A stretch of 64,000 nt of DNA. It comes from Vibrio zhanjiangensis (GTDB lineage Bacteria; Pseudomonadota; Gammaproteobacteria; Enterobacterales; Vibrionaceae). Below, piece after piece: positions 15,217 through 24,299 of this stretch. Numbering within the stretch: position 1 is the stretch's first letter; each line of letters begins with the position of its first letter. A program made the position numbers and the translations under genes. The stretch spans positions 1-64,000 of the forward strand of contig NZ_BSPW01000083.1 in NCBI RefSeq assembly GCF_030161235.1. The letters are read 5' to 3'. Below the pieces are notes generated by a model. The model was not told the DNA's origin and did not search any database. It saw nothing but the letters and a program-made list of their open reading frames with translations.

Positions 15217-18200
15217 TCAATACCATCATTCGTTGGTCGATAAGCAATCGGCTTTTAGTACTTATTGCGACATTGACTTTGATTGCGGCAGGTATCTATA
15301 GCGTCAAAAATACCCCCGTAGATGCCATTCCAGATTTATCCGATGTTCAGGTCATCATCAAAACCAGCTATCCGGGGCAAGCGCCTCAGGTGGTCGAAGA
15401 TCAGGTTACCTATCCTTTGACTACCGCTATGCTTGCGGTTCCTGGAGCTGAGACGGTAAGGGGATATTCTTTCTTCGGCGATTCATATGTCTATATCATT
15501 TTTAATGACGATACAGATATGTATTGGGCAAGATCTCGAGTATTAGAGTACTTGAGTCAGGTTTCGTCCAAACTTCCGCCGAGTGCCAAGCCAACACTAG
15601 GCCCAGATGCGACAGGTGTTGGTTGGATATACAGCTATGTTTTGCAAGATAAAACAGGTCAGATGGATTTAGCCCAATTGCGCAGTTTGCAAGATTGGTT
15701 TTTGAAGTATGAACTGCAAACACTGGATGGTGTCTCTGAAGTTGCTACGGTTGGAGGCATGGTGAAACAGTATCAAGTACAAATCGATCCAGCAAAACTG
15801 AGAGCGTATGATCTTACTTTGCAACAAGTGAATAAGGCGATCCAAGAGGGCAACCAGGAATCTGGAGCATCTGTTGTTGAGGTAGCAGAAGCGGAACATA
15901 TGGTCCGTACTACTGGCTATCTATCTGGAATTGAAGATATAAAAGCGCTACCACTAAAGGTGACTAAAAAAGGGACACCACTGTTACTTGGTGATATCGC
16001 GGATATTAATCTTGGTCCTCAAATGAGGCGAGGGATCTCTGAGCTCAATGGTCAAGGAGAAGCTGTTGGCGGTGTAATCGTAATGCGTTTTGGTGAGAAT
16101 GCCAGCAAGGTGATTGAGGAAGTAAAAGAGAAGTTATCTCATCTGCAAAGCAGCCTTCCAGAGGGGGTGGAAATAGTGACGACTTATGATCGTTCGAGCT
16201 TGATTAATGCAGCGGTTGATAACTTGTGGGATAAGCTTGCAGAGGAATTTATCGTCGTTGCGATTGTATGCGCTTTGTTCTTGTTCCATATTCGCTCTTC
16301 TCTGGTTATCGCTTTTAGTCTTCCTGTCGGTATTCTCTGTGCTTTCATTATTATGCATTGGCAAGGACTGAACGCAAACATCATGTCTCTTGGGGGCATT
16401 GCAATCGCGATTGGCGCTATGGTTGATGGTGCTATTGTTATGATTGAAAATGTGCATAAGCATATCGAGAGAACACCGTTAACAGACAAAAATCGTTGGC
16501 AAGTAATAGGTGATGCAGCTCAAGAAGTGGGGCCGCCTCTGTTTTTCTCACTTCTTATTATTACCTTGAGCTTTGTGCCGGTCTTTGCGCTAGAAGGGCA
16601 AGAGGGCAAGATGTTCTCCCCTTTAGCATTTACTAAAACTTATGCGATGGCCGCATCGGCAGGTCTTGCGATTACGCTTGTTCCCGTGCTGATGGGATAT
16701 TTGATACGAGGAAAAGTGCTTCCTGAGCACAAAAACCCAATCAACAAAGGGCTAGTTAACTTATATAAGCCATTATTGAATTTTAGCTTGAAGTACCCTA
16801 AATCCATACTAGCTTTGGCTATTGTGCTGATGGGCTCTGCTTATTATCCAACAACTCGGCTTGGTAGTGAGTTTATTCCGCCGTTGGATGAAGGCGATCT
16901 CATGTACATGCCAACGACTTATCCTGGTATATCGATTGGTAAAGCAAGAGAACTGCTCCAGCAAACCAATAAACTCATTATGACTGTGCCTGAAGTTGAA
17001 ACAGCGTGGGGCAAAGTAGGCCGAGCGGAAACCGCTACCGATCCAGCGCCTTTGACCATGATAGAAACCGTTATCCAACTTAAACCAAGAGATCAATGGC
17101 GGGAGGGGTTGACCACTGAAATGCTCCGTAAAGAGTTTGATGATTTGGTTCAATTCCCGGGGCTAACCAATGCTTGGGTCATGCCCATCAAAACTCGAAT
17201 TGATATGTTGGCAACCGGTATTAAAACACCGATAGGAATAAAGATCTCTGGCCCTGAACTCAAACAAATCGAGCAAATTGGTTCTCAGTTAGAGCCCATT
17301 TTAAATGGCATAGATGGCACAGCATCGGTTTACGCGGAACGTGTAGCGGGTGGTCGTTATGTCACGATTGATATCAATCGAAAGGCCGCGGCGCGTTATG
17401 GTTTGAGTATCAAAGACGTTCAGCAGGTGATTTCTACTGCAGTTGGAGGCCTAAATGTCGGTGAAACGATTGAAGGACTTGAGCGTTATCCTATCAATGT
17501 TCGTTATCCACAGAGCTATCGTGATTCTGTGGTAATGCTGAAAAACCTACCTCTCGTCACAACCAATGGTGCCCGTATTGCTTTAGCCGATGTTGCCGAT
17601 GTGCGATATGAAGATGGTCCTCCGATGATAAAAACAGAAAATGCTAGGCCTAATGGGTGGGTGTTTGTTGATATTGATGGAAGAGACTTAGGCTCTTATG
17701 TCAAAGAAGCGAAGCAGGTGGTCTCGCAGAAACTTAGCCTACCAGCTGGATATTCATTATCTTGGTCAGGGCAATATGAATATATGCAAAGAGCAAAAGA
17801 CCGTTTGGGTGTTGTGATTCCTATTACTGTCGCCATCATCATGCTACTGCTGTATTTCAGCTTCCGCAGGGTTGGTGAAGTTGCTGTGATTATGTTGACT
17901 TTGCCTCTTGCTATGGTAGGAGGACTTTGGTTGATGTATTTGCTCAATTACAACTTCTCTATTGCCGTTGGCGTGGGCTTTATTGCTTTAGCTGGCGTGG
18001 CAGTGGAGATTGGTGTGATCATGTTGGTTTATTTAAATCAAGCATGGCATTACACCAAGCTTGATGCGGCTTCGCAAAATGTAAGTATTCAAGAATCAGA
18101 TTTAGTCGGTGCGATACGAGAGGGGGCTGGGCTTAGAGTTCGTCCGGTGATGATGACAGTACTTACCGTGATCATTGGTTTGATTCCGATTATGTTCGGA

Positions 18201-18356
18201 CAAGGTACCGGTTCAGAGGTCATGCAGCGTATTGCGGCACCTATGGTAGGAGGTATGGCCTCTGCACTGCTCCTCACTCTCTTGGTCATTCCGGCAATCT
18301 TCAAACTATGGAAATTGCACGAAATTCGCCAATTACAAAAAAATCCAAAGCAATAA
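15213..18356 (+). CDS. cusA: Heavy-metal RND efflux pump (Cu/Ag type)
   Basis: A 1047-residue inner-membrane proton antiporter of the HME-RND class. Transmembrane segments follow the RND plan (TM1 at about 10-32, TM2-6 at about 340-500, TM7-12 from about 530). Proton-relay acidic residues lie in GAMVDGAIVMIENVHKHIE. The porter region contains RIDMLATGIKTPIGIKISG, where the CusA methionine-cluster segment sits, matching the monovalent-copper subclass rather than the CzcA type. It overlaps cusB by 4 bp. Confidence 0.95.
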   Translation: MINTIIRWSISNRLLVLIATLTLIAAGIYSVKNTPVDAIPDLSDVQVIIKTSYPGQAPQVVEDQVTYPLTTAMLAVPGAETVRGYSFFGDSYVYIIFNDDTDMYWARSRVLEYLSQVSSKLPPSAKPTLGPDATGVGWIYSYVLQDKTGQMDLAQLRSLQDWFLKYELQTLDGVSEVATVGGMVKQYQVQIDPAKLRAYDLTLQQVNKAIQEGNQESGASVVEVAEAEHMVRTTGYLSGIEDIKALPLKVTKKGTPLLLGDIADINLGPQMRRGISELNGQGEAVGGVIVMRFGENASKVIEEVKEKLSHLQSSLPEGVEIVTTYDRSSLINAAVDNLWDKLAEEFIVVAIVCALFLFHIRSSLVIAFSLPVGILCAFIIMHWQGLNANIMSLGGIAIAIGAMVDGAIVMIENVHKHIERTPLTDKNRWQVIGDAAQEVGPPLFFSLLIITLSFVPVFALEGQEGKMFSPLAFTKTYAMAASAGLAITLVPVLMGYLIRGKVLPEHKNPINKGLVNLYKPLLNFSLKYPKSILALAIVLMGSAYYPTTRLGSEFIPPLDEGDLMYMPTTYPGISIGKARELLQQTNKLIMTVPEVETAWGKVGRAETATDPAPLTMIETVIQLKPRDQWREGLTTEMLRKEFDDLVQFPGLTNAWVMPIKTRIDMLATGIKTPIGIKISGPELKQIEQIGSQLEPILNGIDGTASVYAERVAGGRYVTIDINRKAAARYGLSIKDVQQVISTAVGGLNVGETIEGLERYPINVRYPQSYRDSVVMLKNLPLVTTNGARIALADVADVRYEDGPPMIKTENARPNGWVFVDIDGRDLGSYVKEAKQVVSQKLSLPAGYSLSWSGQYEYMQRAKDRLGVVIPITVAIIMLLLYFSFRRVGEVAVIMLTLPLAMVGGLWLMYLLNYNFSIAVGVGFIALAGVAVEIGVIMLVYLNQAWHYTKLDAASQNVSIQESDLVGAIREGAGLRVRPVMMTVLTVIIGLIPIMFGQGTGSEVMQRIAAPMVGGMASALLLTLLVIPAIFKLWKLHEIRQLQKNPKQ

Positions 18357-18424
18357 GGTCAATATAAACTGGGAGAGGCCTTAGGTTCTCCCTCTGACTT
18401 AACCCCCAATCTAGTAAGGAAAAA

Positions 18425-18922
18425 ATGATGAACAAGACACTGATTGCAATACTTCTCTCTGTGAGTACGACTTCGGCACTGGCCAATATGGAGCATTCAA
18501 ATATGAACCAAAACAAAATGGATCACTCCATGATGAATATGGATGGGATGTCACAAGTTGGCATGCCAGCAAAAGGATCACAGCCTGATAAAGTTGTCCA
18601 AGTTCTACTCAATGATGATATGACGATACAATTTAAACAAGAGGTCAATATAGAGCCTAATGATGTGGTCCAGTTTGTGGTGATGAATGTTGGAAAAATT
18701 GACCACGAGTTCACTATTGGCTCAGCAAAAGAGCAGTTAGAACATCGTGAAATGATGAAATCTATGCCACAACATATGCATGATTCAGGCAGTGCTGTTA
18801 CGGTCAAGCCAGGTGAAGCTAAGCAGTTATTGTGGCATTTCCATGGAGACAATAACGTTGAGTTTGCCTGCAATATACCAGGTCATGCAGAAGCAGGAAT
18901 GGTTAAAAAGGTGACCTTGTAG
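18425..18922 (+). CDS. Methionine-rich periplasmic cupredoxin
   Basis: A 165-residue protein has a signal peptide (residues 1-20, ALANMEHS), a Met/His-rich linker (MEHSNMNQNKMDHSMMNMDGM) and a plastocyanin-like beta-sandwich. The type-1 copper ligands are apparent: an HEF histidine, then the Cys, His and Met of CNIPGHAEAGM near the C terminus. It sits 68 bp behind cusA and probably binds or oxidises periplasmic copper. Its last 36 codons are duplicated at 21422-21528 on the other side of the inserted carbohydrate-active gene. Confidence 0.9.
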   Translation: MMNKTLIAILLSVSTTSALANMEHSNMNQNKMDHSMMNMDGMSQVGMPAKGSQPDKVVQVLLNDDMTIQFKQEVNIEPNDVVQFVVMNVGKIDHEFTIGSAKEQLEHREMMKSMPQHMHDSGSAVTVKPGEAKQLLWHFHGDNNVEFACNIPGHAEAGMVKKVTL

Positions 18923-18937
18923 GTTATTTCATCTAGC
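18816..18937 (+). repeat. 122-bp direct repeat, left copy (cupredoxin 3' end)
   Basis: Bases 18816-18937 match 21422-21543 with a single visible substitution (GAAGCAGG here, GAAGCGGG there). This copy is the intact end of the cupredoxin gene plus 15 bp past its stop. Confidence 0.97.
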
Positions 18938-19011
18938 GAGACACGGTAGAGGTTTAAGTTACTTGCTCGCTCTTTGGTGCTTGCTACAAAAGTGAAATGG
19001 CACTTGGTTAA

Positions 19012-19041
19012 AGGCGCTACAGCCGATTGTGCTATAGCGCT
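19012..19041 (-). terminator. Probable terminator of the carbohydrate-active gene
   Basis: On the minus strand GCGCTATAGC pairs with GCTGTAGCGC (one mismatch) around ACAATCG, followed by CTTT. It lies about 20 bp past the stop at 19057. The T tract is short. Confidence 0.5.
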
Positions 19042-19056
19042 GATTTAGCTAGAGCA

Positions 19057-21039
19057 TTAGTCTAGCTTTTTCCACTGTTGATTTACCCAACCAGGATCGG
19101 CAGCCACGCCTGGTGCGAAAGCAGAGTTGGAGCAATTTGCTGACCAAGCTCCGTAGCATTGCCAAATACCTTCTGTACCAAAATCAACTACGGTTCCTTC
19201 GGTATAGTTCTCCAGTCCATCTGGATAAACGTAATCGACATCACCGTTACCTCCACCATTACCACTGTCTAGGTCGTGTACGTTTATAACAATCGAATCG
19301 CGATTATTTTCTCCTTCAGAATCGGTCACTTCAAGAGTGACTGTTAAATTGGTATCCTCATCAACATCAGGAGCAATGAAACGGATAGAATGCCCATTGT
19401 TGATCTCTTCGAATTCAACGCCCTCCGATACACTCCAATGGTAAACAACTTTGCTGTTATCACCATCAGGATCATTAACTTCAGAATTGACAGTGACTTC
19501 ATCTTTCTCGTCAACTGAATCTTGTGATGTTGACAGGCTTACTTCTGGGGGAAGATTATCACCGCCATCACCGCCATCACCGCCATCACCGCCATCACCG
19601 CCATCACCGCCATCACCGCCACCAGTGCCATCCAATTTCACGGGATCGTGGCTATATTGTTCAATCTTGTCTGCCATCCAGTCACCATCGCCAGAGTTGG
19701 TGGAGATCGGTGAAACAGAGGTCGTTGAGCCGCCACCCCATAAAATTGCAAAAATATTATGGCTAGGGAGGGTGTTGATCATCGGCTCTGACCAATCATG
19801 TATATCGGCACTGAGAAACTGCTCGACGTTGGATGAGTTACCATAGTAATAACTGGCGTCCATTGGTTTATTAAGTAGTGATGAATCAATAACGGAAATA
19901 TCAGTTCCAATACGGGAGTCCCCCATAAAATAGGGACCTGATGAGGATTGTTGGTCTTCATTTATTAGACGACTGCCCTCATCTTTGGTCGGCATATGGC
20001 CTGCTGATATTTGCCATAGCATTGCAGGTACTTGTGCATCACTGCTGATATATTCAACATACTTGAGGTATCTATCCCAGTTGGTAGCATTGGCAGCATG
20101 CAACAAATCAATGGTTTGTACCTGATCAAACCCATCTCTCTCCCATTTATCAAAGACAATATAGTCGGGTTTGTATTCACCATTATAAACTTTAAGCTCT
20201 TTCAAAAAATCATTAACAATATCGGCTTTCTCTTGAGAAAGATCATTATCAGCTTGTAGCCACAATGCAGAGTCACCTGCCCAAATATTCATTTGCCAAC
20301 CATAGCTGATATTTGGTGCGAAGGCTTCCATAATAAAGTTAATGGATGCGATATAACCGATAATATTATCTTCAAATTCAGGTTGTGAGGGGATAGTAAC
20401 GTCTGGATAGGTAGCTCGAATATAGTCGATTGCTTGCGTCAATTGTGTATTGACATGAACGCTACCGTCTTTTTTGAGAGAATCTTGATCCCAATATTTT
20501 TGAAATTCTCCTAAGAAATCTGGGTTAAGAATAAATGACATTGGTGTCGATTGACCATCACTATAGTCTTGTGCAGCTACGGCTTGAGTAATGAAGGTGG
20601 CATAATGTTTATACAGTGCTTCATCGTTTTGTAGATCCTGTAAAGTTCCCGAGCCGTCTTCGCATTGACCGCTCGCTCCGATATAGCCCATCCCGCCGCT
20701 ACCATTGGCGGTATAAATGACCATAACCGGCAACACCTCTTTTCCAGACACGTTGGAAATATTTTGGGCATTAATTATGGTATCGTGCAAGGGCAGTTCG
20801 TCGTAACCCAATATTTGGCATGGGTCGCCATTACCTCCAAACCCAGCATATTTAAAAACCGAGTCAACTTGAGTGCCAACAGCAACATCCGTCTGGTTAT
20901 CCGTTACCGTGCCGTGGGAAACATAATCGGGAAAACCAGCCACCGTTAAGTTATCGACTGATGCGAAAGAAAGAGAAGATATGCCCCACAGTGCGCATGC
21001 GAGCAATGTTGGCTTAAAGGTTGGTTTCATGTCTTTCAT
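19057..21039 (-). CDS. Secreted modular carbohydrate-active protein with chitin-binding-like C terminus
   Basis: A 660-residue protein with a signal peptide (about 1-26, SSLSFA-SV). Residues 27 to about 460 form a large aromatic-rich domain (ISYGWQMNIWAGDSALW, PDYIVFDKWERDGFD, PAMLWQISAGHMP, NIFAILWGGGS) that resembles a glycoside-hydrolase barrel but cannot be assigned to a family by eye. It is followed by seven GGD repeats (about 474-494), an Ig/PKD-like domain (about 495-595; VNDPDGDNSKVVYHWSVSEG) and a C-terminal module of about 58 residues (YPDGLENYTEGTVVDFG... GVAADPGWVNQQWKKLD) like the CBM5/12/73 chitin-binding units of vibrio chitinases and GbpA. It is bracketed by a 122-bp direct repeat, pointing to insertion. 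Substrate is unproven; chitin is likely. Confidence 0.75.
   Translation of the reverse strand: MKDMKPTFKPTLLACALWGISSLSFASVDNLTVAGFPDYVSHGTVTDNQTDVAVGTQVDSVFKYAGFGGNGDPCQILGYDELPLHDTIINAQNISNVSGKEVLPVMVIYTANGSGGMGYIGASGQCEDGSGTLQDLQNDEALYKHYATFITQAVAAQDYSDGQSTPMSFILNPDFLGEFQKYWDQDSLKKDGSVHVNTQLTQAIDYIRATYPDVTIPSQPEFEDNIIGYIASINFIMEAFAPNISYGWQMNIWAGDSALWLQADNDLSQEKADIVNDFLKELKVYNGEYKPDYIVFDKWERDGFDQVQTIDLLHAANATNWDRYLKYVEYISSDAQVPAMLWQISAGHMPTKDEGSRLINEDQQSSSGPYFMGDSRIGTDISVIDSSLLNKPMDASYYYGNSSNVEQFLSADIHDWSEPMINTLPSHNIFAILWGGGSTTSVSPISTNSGDGDWMADKIEQYSHDPVKLDGTGGGDGGDGGDGGDGGDGGDGGDNLPPEVSLSTSQDSVDEKDEVTVNSEVNDPDGDNSKVVYHWSVSEGVEFEEINNGHSIRFIAPDVDEDTNLTVTLEVTDSEGENNRDSIVINVHDLDSGNGGGNGDVDYVYPDGLENYTEGTVVDFGTEGIWQCYGAWSANCSNSAFAPGVAADPGWVNQQWKKLD
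19558..19620. repeat. Seven 9-bp tandem repeats encoding the GGD linker
   Basis: Seven units of ATCACCGCC (plus strand) encode Gly-Gly-Asp on the minus strand. Unit gain or loss would change linker length in frame. Confidence 0.95.
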
Positions 21040-21421
21040 TGTTTAAAACTCATCCATTAGATTATTAAAAATAAAAACCCCACATAACATTAATTTAAGA
21101 CATACATTCCCTTAAATTGTTACTTGATGAGGTTCAATATTCATATTAATACTTGTCCTTATTTAAATTATGGTTTTACTGTCAATTTTCTGTTTTATAA
21201 TTTATAGTGATGAATATTGATAAAATTTTAAATAAAAACATCATTTAATGTCATTCAACTGACACTTTATGATATATATTTACTATTTTTATAGATATAT
21301 TCACTCAAGTTGTTATTTGATAAAAGCCAAGATTTATTTAATGTCTTTGTGTCAGTTTTCGGTGCTATTGTTTACAGGAGGTAAATTTCATTTAGCCGCA
21401 TCTAGACAAAGTGGTCCATAA
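21040..21421. other. Very AT-rich upstream region of the carbohydrate-active gene
   Basis: No ORF of note. The minus-strand promoter should lie here, but the extreme AT content makes any -10 assignment arbitrary. The right end meets the second direct-repeat copy at 21422. Confidence 0.4.
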
Positions 21422-21543
21422 AAGCTAAGCAGTTATTGTGGCATTTCCATGGAGACAATAACGTTGAGTTTGCCTGCAATATACCAGGTCATGCAGAAGC
21501 GGGAATGGTTAAAAAGGTGACCTTGTAGGTTATTTCATCTAGC
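21422..21543 (+). pseudogene. Duplicated 3' fragment of the cupredoxin gene (right direct repeat)
   Basis: This fragment encodes the last ~35 residues of the cupredoxin, including CNIPGHAEAGM and the TAG stop at 21526-21528, plus 15 bp of downstream sequence, with no start. It duplicates 18816-18937 with one base change. Homology then continues weakly (TTTAAGTTAC shared), suggesting the original flank of the cupredoxin gene continues to the right. Confidence 0.9.
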
Positions 21544-21654
21544 CAGTGTAAGTTAGAGATTTAAGTTACGGGCAGAAAGTTGCTCAACCTTAGATACGAA
21601 AGCGTTAGTGTGCGAGCCACTTAGGTGGCTCGACAACTATCTTAACAGCGATGG

Positions 21655-21885
21655 TTAATAAAAATCTGATCGCCTTAGAGCGGTAAAGTGCTTTACAAAC
21701 TCTGGTCTTTCGGGCGTTGGGCGCGTTTCCTCGAGAGCTGCGCTATGTTCCGTATAAGCATACAGTGTTTCAGAACTGTTATTTTCTACACTTGTTTCGA
21801 CCTCAGCCGAAAAGGTTTCTTGATCCACCGATTCACTCTTTTGTGCTCTAGTGAAAGAAAAAGGATTTAGGTTGAATAGACTCAT
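21655..21885 (-). CDS. Small acidic hypothetical protein
   Basis: A 76-residue ORF with a clear ribosome site (AAGGAAG upstream of ATG 21885). The protein is hydrophilic and Ser/Glu-rich (SVDQETFSAEVETSVENNSSE), with no signal peptide or membrane span, and ends RRSDFY. It probably represents a lineage-restricted small cytoplasmic protein; no function is proposed. A hairpin (GAGCCAC/GTGGCTC, 21613-21632) lies downstream and might end its transcript, although no T-run follows. Confidence 0.5.
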   Translation of the reverse strand: MSLFNLNPFSFTRAQKSESVDQETFSAEVETSVENNSSETLYAYTEHSAALEETRPTPERPEFVKHFTALRRSDFY

Positions 21886-22295
21886 AGTACTTCCTTAACC
21901 TCAGTCTTGTTATTGATAGGATTGTACAAAAAATAACCAGCAAGGCAAGGGGTGAGCGCAAGAATAAGCGTGTTTTTTAATCTTCCGTACGGATTTTTTT
22001 AGCACAAAGAATAAAAACCACATCAAAAACAGCAGATTAATAAATTTTAATTAGATTCTTTAATGCTTTGCTTTGTGATCTATATCTCATGTTTATGGTT
22101 TGATGGTGTTTTGTGAATTATTATTGGTGTGAGTGAGATAAATAATCATGACAGCGACATCAATGACCTAAGTCAATTCTCATTAGGGCAGAGCATTCTA
22201 TAATGTGCCTACATCATTCTCTCTTGATCATTTCGTAAGTCGTAAAATGACTCAATTTACCTTCTTTAAAGCTAATGTAAACCTTGTTGTTAGGT
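21886..22295. other. Intergenic region between divergent small ORF and FUSC gene
   Basis: About 410 bp of AT-rich sequence. I see no gene, RNA fold or operator that I can support. Confidence 0.4.
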
Positions 22296-23402
22296 ATGTT
22301 TGTGCTCGGTTATCTTTTTTCTGCCATGAACCGATGGGCAATGCAGAGCTGTAATATGAATGAGCTACGCAATACCAGAACTGATAGTCCAAGAATACGG
22401 CGAAGCTTATTAGTCATCTTCAGTGGTATGGGTATTGAATTTCGCAATGGAATGCATGCTCTTAGGACAACATTTGCTTGCCTTATTGCCATCTGCATCA
22501 CTCGTTTATTCGATATTCCGCATTCTAGCTGGACAATAGTCACCATTGTCGTGGTGATGGGACCTGCATCATACTTTCGAACAACACTTTCTAAGGCAAG
22601 CCAACGATTAATTGGTACATTGGTTGGTGCTTTCGCTGGTGTATTTCTTCACTTAATTCCGGTAGAAAAGACGATAACTCATGGTATATTGCTTTTGCTA
22701 TTACTTGGAATAGCATCATATTTCTTTTGGAGCCGTTACTCCTATGCAGCAATTTTAGCTGCAGTCACATTGGCGATAGTCTCTGATGTTCAGTTAGGGG
22801 ATTTATCTGTGACAGAATGGAGAGTATTTAATGTTATTTTGGGAACTTCAATAATTTGGTTTTGTAGCCGATTTGTCTTTCCTGAACGCGCTTTAAGTCA
22901 CTTTCAATTGATGATCTCAGAATTTCTTCAACTGGTTGCCGATTATTATCTATTGCATTTATTTGACTCCCAAGATAAACATGAAAAAGTGGATCTCAAC
23001 ATAGACTTATTGAGCCAAAATCTAGCACAGCAACATGCTATTTTAGCCCATGTCAAAAGTGAATCGAGGCAACAAACGGATACTGTTTCAGAGATATTAA
23101 CGCTTGAACATCGATTACTTGGATTAGTCGAGAGTTTGCTGACAGATAAGTGGTCACATTCAATTCCAAATATGCTAGAACTTGGCCGCCAACTTTTTGA
23201 TGCGATGAACATTCTGAGTTTAGAAATTGCAGAGGGTGATGTTAGCCAATATACCAGCTTTGATTTTCTCGATTATTATGAGGATTTTGATTTAAGCCAT
23301 CTAAATCAGTGCAGTTATGTATGGCTAAATCATCAATTAAGTCAGCAGATAAGTCAATTATCGAATCTTTTGCAAAAGATTTGTTATCACTCCAATTATT
23401 AG
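22296..23402 (+). CDS. FUSC-family (aromatic acid exporter-like) inner-membrane protein
   Basis: About 368 residues from ATG 22296; the start is uncertain because no strong ribosome site is seen, and 22326 or 22356 are alternatives. Five or six membrane spans lie in the first 200 residues. The segment GMHALRTTFACLIAICITRLFDIPHSSWTIVTIVVVMGPASYFRTTLSKASQRLIGTLVGAFAG, cut by position at roughly 50-115, is typical of the FUSC/YccS half-domain. A cytoplasmic helical C-terminal half of about 160 residues follows. FUSC proteins export aromatic acids or fusaric acid with partner adaptors; none is adjacent, so the substrate is unknown. Confidence 0.75.
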   Translation: MFVLGYLFSAMNRWAMQSCNMNELRNTRTDSPRIRRSLLVIFSGMGIEFRNGMHALRTTFACLIAICITRLFDIPHSSWTIVTIVVVMGPASYFRTTLSKASQRLIGTLVGAFAGVFLHLIPVEKTITHGILLLLLLGIASYFFWSRYSYAAILAAVTLAIVSDVQLGDLSVTEWRVFNVILGTSIIWFCSRFVFPERALSHFQLMISEFLQLVADYYLLHLFDSQDKHEKVDLNIDLLSQNLAQQHAILAHVKSESRQQTDTVSEILTLEHRLLGLVESLLTDKWSHSIPNMLELGRQLFDAMNILSLEIAEGDVSQYTSFDFLDYYEDFDLSHLNQCSYVWLNHQLSQQISQLSNLLQKICYHSNY

Positions 23403-23569
23403 ATATTGAAAATAAAGGCTATTGAATTAAAAAATGCTGAAGTTGAGTAAAGCTGTGATACTTACCTTTTTTTGAAACTGTACATGGCCACTGCTTTTCG
23501 GTAGCATATCGCTCCTTATAAATGATCCAAACTAACGAGGCTTCAGAAGCGTAAACACCTTCAGACACC

Positions 23570-24178
23570 ATGCGCAGCATCCACACCAACATTAAACCTG
23601 AATTTGAGCCTTTATTGTCTGAACTAGCGATACATGCTTTACTTCATTTAAGAACGAACCATAGTGCTAAAATACTCGCACGCAAGTCCCGACTTGAGGT
23701 GAACGATATTCTTTCTGCATGGCTGAATAGAGCAGGAAATAGTAAGAAATATAAACCGTTTAAGAAAAAAATCCGTTCTCTTGTGACGCATGCGCGTTCG
23801 CAACGTTTAGATATGGAGTCAATGTTGGGTAATTTGTTATCACCGCTTAATGGTGATGAACTTCCACATTTGGACAGTTTTCTTCTGTTGATCAATATGC
23901 TCGAGAAAGAAGTGAGTACGACGGCACTAGTATCAAGTCCAGAAAGCGTGGACTTAGCCTTTAACCCCAAAAGTTGTCTGCTCTGTGTGTTATCGCCTGA
24001 TCTTAATGCGCATTTTGACTCTCGCAATCGTTTAGTCCAAGACATCTCGATGTTGTTTCGTGGTTCTCGAGGTGAAAAGCATGCAATTTTGCGTATTATA
24101 TATACTTCCTCAATTTTCGAACACAAAGTCGAATATGAAGATGATGACTTCATACGCATTTGTTTGTCCCTAAAATAA
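23570..24178 (+). CDS. Hypothetical cytoplasmic protein
   Basis: A 202-residue ORF has an N-terminal segment rich in basic residues (LARKSRLEVNDILSAWLNRAGNSKKYKPFKKKI, cut by position about 36-68) that could be a winged-helix or DNA-contacting region by composition only. The C-terminal half is a mixed alpha/beta region (CLLCVLSPDLNAHFDSRNRL). There is no signal or membrane span. I do not recognise the family. Confidence 0.55.
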   Translation: MRSIHTNIKPEFEPLLSELAIHALLHLRTNHSAKILARKSRLEVNDILSAWLNRAGNSKKYKPFKKKIRSLVTHARSQRLDMESMLGNLLSPLNGDELPHLDSFLLLINMLEKEVSTTALVSSPESVDLAFNPKSCLLCVLSPDLNAHFDSRNRLVQDISMLFRGSRGEKHAILRIIYTSSIFEHKVEYEDDDFIRICLSLK

Positions 24179-24299
24179 TAGTGACTTTAACTTCTGACGA
24201 TAACCATTTGCACCTTTTACGAGGGAGAAGCAAGCCCTATCGTGTAAAGGCAAATCGGCCAATGTCTGATAAAAATGATAATTAGGTCTATGCTTATCA

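Noticed and set aside
19558..19620. CRISPR-like repeat
   Set aside because: The units are contiguous 9-mers without spacers and encode a Gly-Gly-Asp linker.
19451..19846. ORF opposite the carbohydrate-active gene encoding a Pro-Ser-Pro repeat
   Set aside because: It is an antisense shadow of the 9-bp linker repeat, with no independent start or homology.
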